5,809 nucleotides of DNA from positions 1 to 5,809 of the forward strand of contig JAQUXG010000116.1 in assembly GCA_028692515.1 (NCBI GenBank), read 5' to 3'. This document shows positions 5,089-5,809 of the stretch, piece by piece; within the stretch, counting starts at the first letter, position 1, and each line of letters begins with the position of its first letter. The notes under the pieces are model-generated. The model did not search any database and was not told the origin of the DNA. It worked only from the letters and a program-made list of their open reading frames with translations. The position numbers were made by a program, and so were the translations under genes. Source of the stretch: Kiritimatiellales bacterium. GTDB taxonomy: Bacteria > Verrucomicrobiota > Kiritimatiellia > Kiritimatiellales > Tichowtungiaceae.

Positions 5089-5809
5089 CAGCCGTTTTCC
5101 TTCTTCAGCACCAGCTCATCCGCACGATAAGAAGACCGCACCAGCGGACCCGCCGCCACGCCGTCGAACCCCATCTCGCGAGCGTTCGCGGCCAGCGTAT
5201 CAAAATGTTCCGGAGAAATATAGCGATCAACCGGATGATGTTCGCGGGTCGGCGCCAGATACTGACCCAGCGTCAGCAGGCGGACGCCCGCCGCATATAA
5301 ATCTTCCAGGCATTGGAAAATCTCTTCGTCGGTTTCGCCCAGCCCGAGCATCAGGCCGGACTTCACCATCACTCCGCCCCGCTGCGCCGCATGGCGCAGC
5401 GTCGCCAGCGATTTTTCGTAACTCGCCTGCGGACGAACCGTCGCCTGCATCCGTTTTACCGTTTCCAGGTTGTGATTAAACACATTCGGCTTTGCGTCCA
5501 GAACGATATCCAGATGCTCCACAAAATCGGGCGTCAGCACTTCAACCGACGCTTCCGGCATCGCGTCCTTCACCGCGCGGATTGTATTCGCAAATGCCTG
5601 CGCGCCGCCGTCCGGCAAATCGTCGCGCGTCACACTGGTAATCACCACATGCCGCAGACTCAGCCGCTTGGCGGCTTCCGCTACGCGGGCCGGTTCATCG
5701 AAATCAACCGGCTCGGGTTTGCCGGTATTCACATTGCAGAAGCGGCAGTTGCGCGTGCAGGTATTGCCGAGAATCATCACCGTCGCCGTGCCGCGGTTCC
5801 AGCATTCGT
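5088..5809 (-). CDS. lipA: lipoyl synthase (5' part beyond window)
   Basis: A radical-SAM enzyme that inserts two sulfurs into octanoyl groups on lipoyl-domain proteins, the last step of lipoate synthesis. The frame is open to the right edge; the visible 239 residues begin ECWNRGTATVMILGN. The Cys in ECWN corresponds to the last Cys of the N-terminal auxiliary-cluster motif (CX4CX5C), whose other two lie outside the window. The radical-SAM motif CTRNCRFC (CX3CX2C) follows. Further family signatures are VVITSVTRDDLPDGGA, LNPDVFNHNLETV-like (VFNHNLETV), SGLMLGLGE, LTLGQYLAPT and the C-terminal PLVRSSYRAD with the conserved RSSY. A GTG at 5780 is not the start, since it lies inside the conserved core. 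The stop overlaps the start of the glycosyltransferase gene by one base. Confidence 0.97.
   Translation of the reverse strand, partial: ECWNRGTATVMILGNTCTRNCRFCNVNTGKPEPVDFDEPARVAEAAKRLSLRHVVITSVTRDDLPDGGAQAFANTIRAVKDAMPEASVEVLTPDFVEHLDIVLDAKPNVFNHNLETVKRMQATVRPQASYEKSLATLRHAAQRGGVMVKSGLMLGLGETDEEIFQCLEDLYAAGVRLLTLGQYLAPTREHHPVDRYISPEHFDTLAANAREMGFDGVAAGPLVRSSYRADELVLKKENG
5304..5318. repeat. fourth TTCCA-N5-TGGAA copy, inside lipA
   Basis: TTCCA-GGCAT-TGGAA matches the 15-bp pattern seen three times at 3182-3273. Here it encodes Phe-Gln-Cys-Leu-Glu of LipA, so it may be a chance result of coding sequence; its arms do not extend beyond TTCCA/TGGAA by more than a base or two. Confidence 0.3.

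Noticed and set aside
5778..5780. GTG at 5780 as the lipA start
   Set aside because: The frame continues upstream to the edge with ECWNRGTAT, conserved LipA sequence including an auxiliary-cluster cysteine, so the true start is outside the window.

Overview
The window (5,809 bp, moderately GC-rich, densely coding) looks like chromosomal DNA from a Gram-negative bacterium. A Verrucomicrobiota/Kiritimatiellota (PVC-group) source is my guess, based on the mix of genes and repeats; nothing in the window proves a phylum. No rRNA, tRNA, CRISPR array, transposase or phage gene is visible.

Layout. At 25-3098, all on the minus strand, lies a two-component operon read right to left: a soluble PAS histidine kinase (1923-3098), a 23S-rRNA-intervening-sequence-type four-helix-bundle protein (1389-1892), and an NtrC-type sigma-54 activator (25-1383). 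The four-helix-bundle gene sits exactly between kinase and regulator. It is bracketed by two mirrored arrays of a 7-bp repeat (1408-1435 and 1908-1935), as if a small cassette had been dropped into the operon. The repeats encode the last residues of both the kinase and the four-helix-bundle protein. A further gene probably overlaps the regulator's stop at the left edge.

At 3099-3277 is an unusual 179-bp intergenic region. It contains three copies of TTCCA-N5-TGGAA and a plausible kinase promoter. At 3278-3526 (minus) is a small stand-alone NifU C-terminal-domain (Nfu) Fe-S protein. It is divided from a divergent DedA-family membrane protein gene (3692-4375, plus) by a 165-bp region with a good sigma-70-type promoter for nfu and two inverted repeats.

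At 4351-5809 (minus), the lipoyl synthase gene lipA, cut by the right edge, overlaps by one base a family-2 glycosyltransferase of the dolichol-phosphate-mannose-synthase-like group. The glycosyltransferase converges on dedA, and their 3' ends overlap by 25 bp.

How the genes relate. Kinase and regulator should form one phosphorelay controlling sigma-54 promoters that are not in this window. Nfu and LipA are functionally linked in other bacteria, because NfuA can rebuild the LipA auxiliary cluster. DedA and the glycosyltransferase both concern the membrane or envelope (lipid carriers). The two patterns most worth following are the heptamer-flanked four-helix-bundle cassette and the TTCCA-N5-TGGAA sites.
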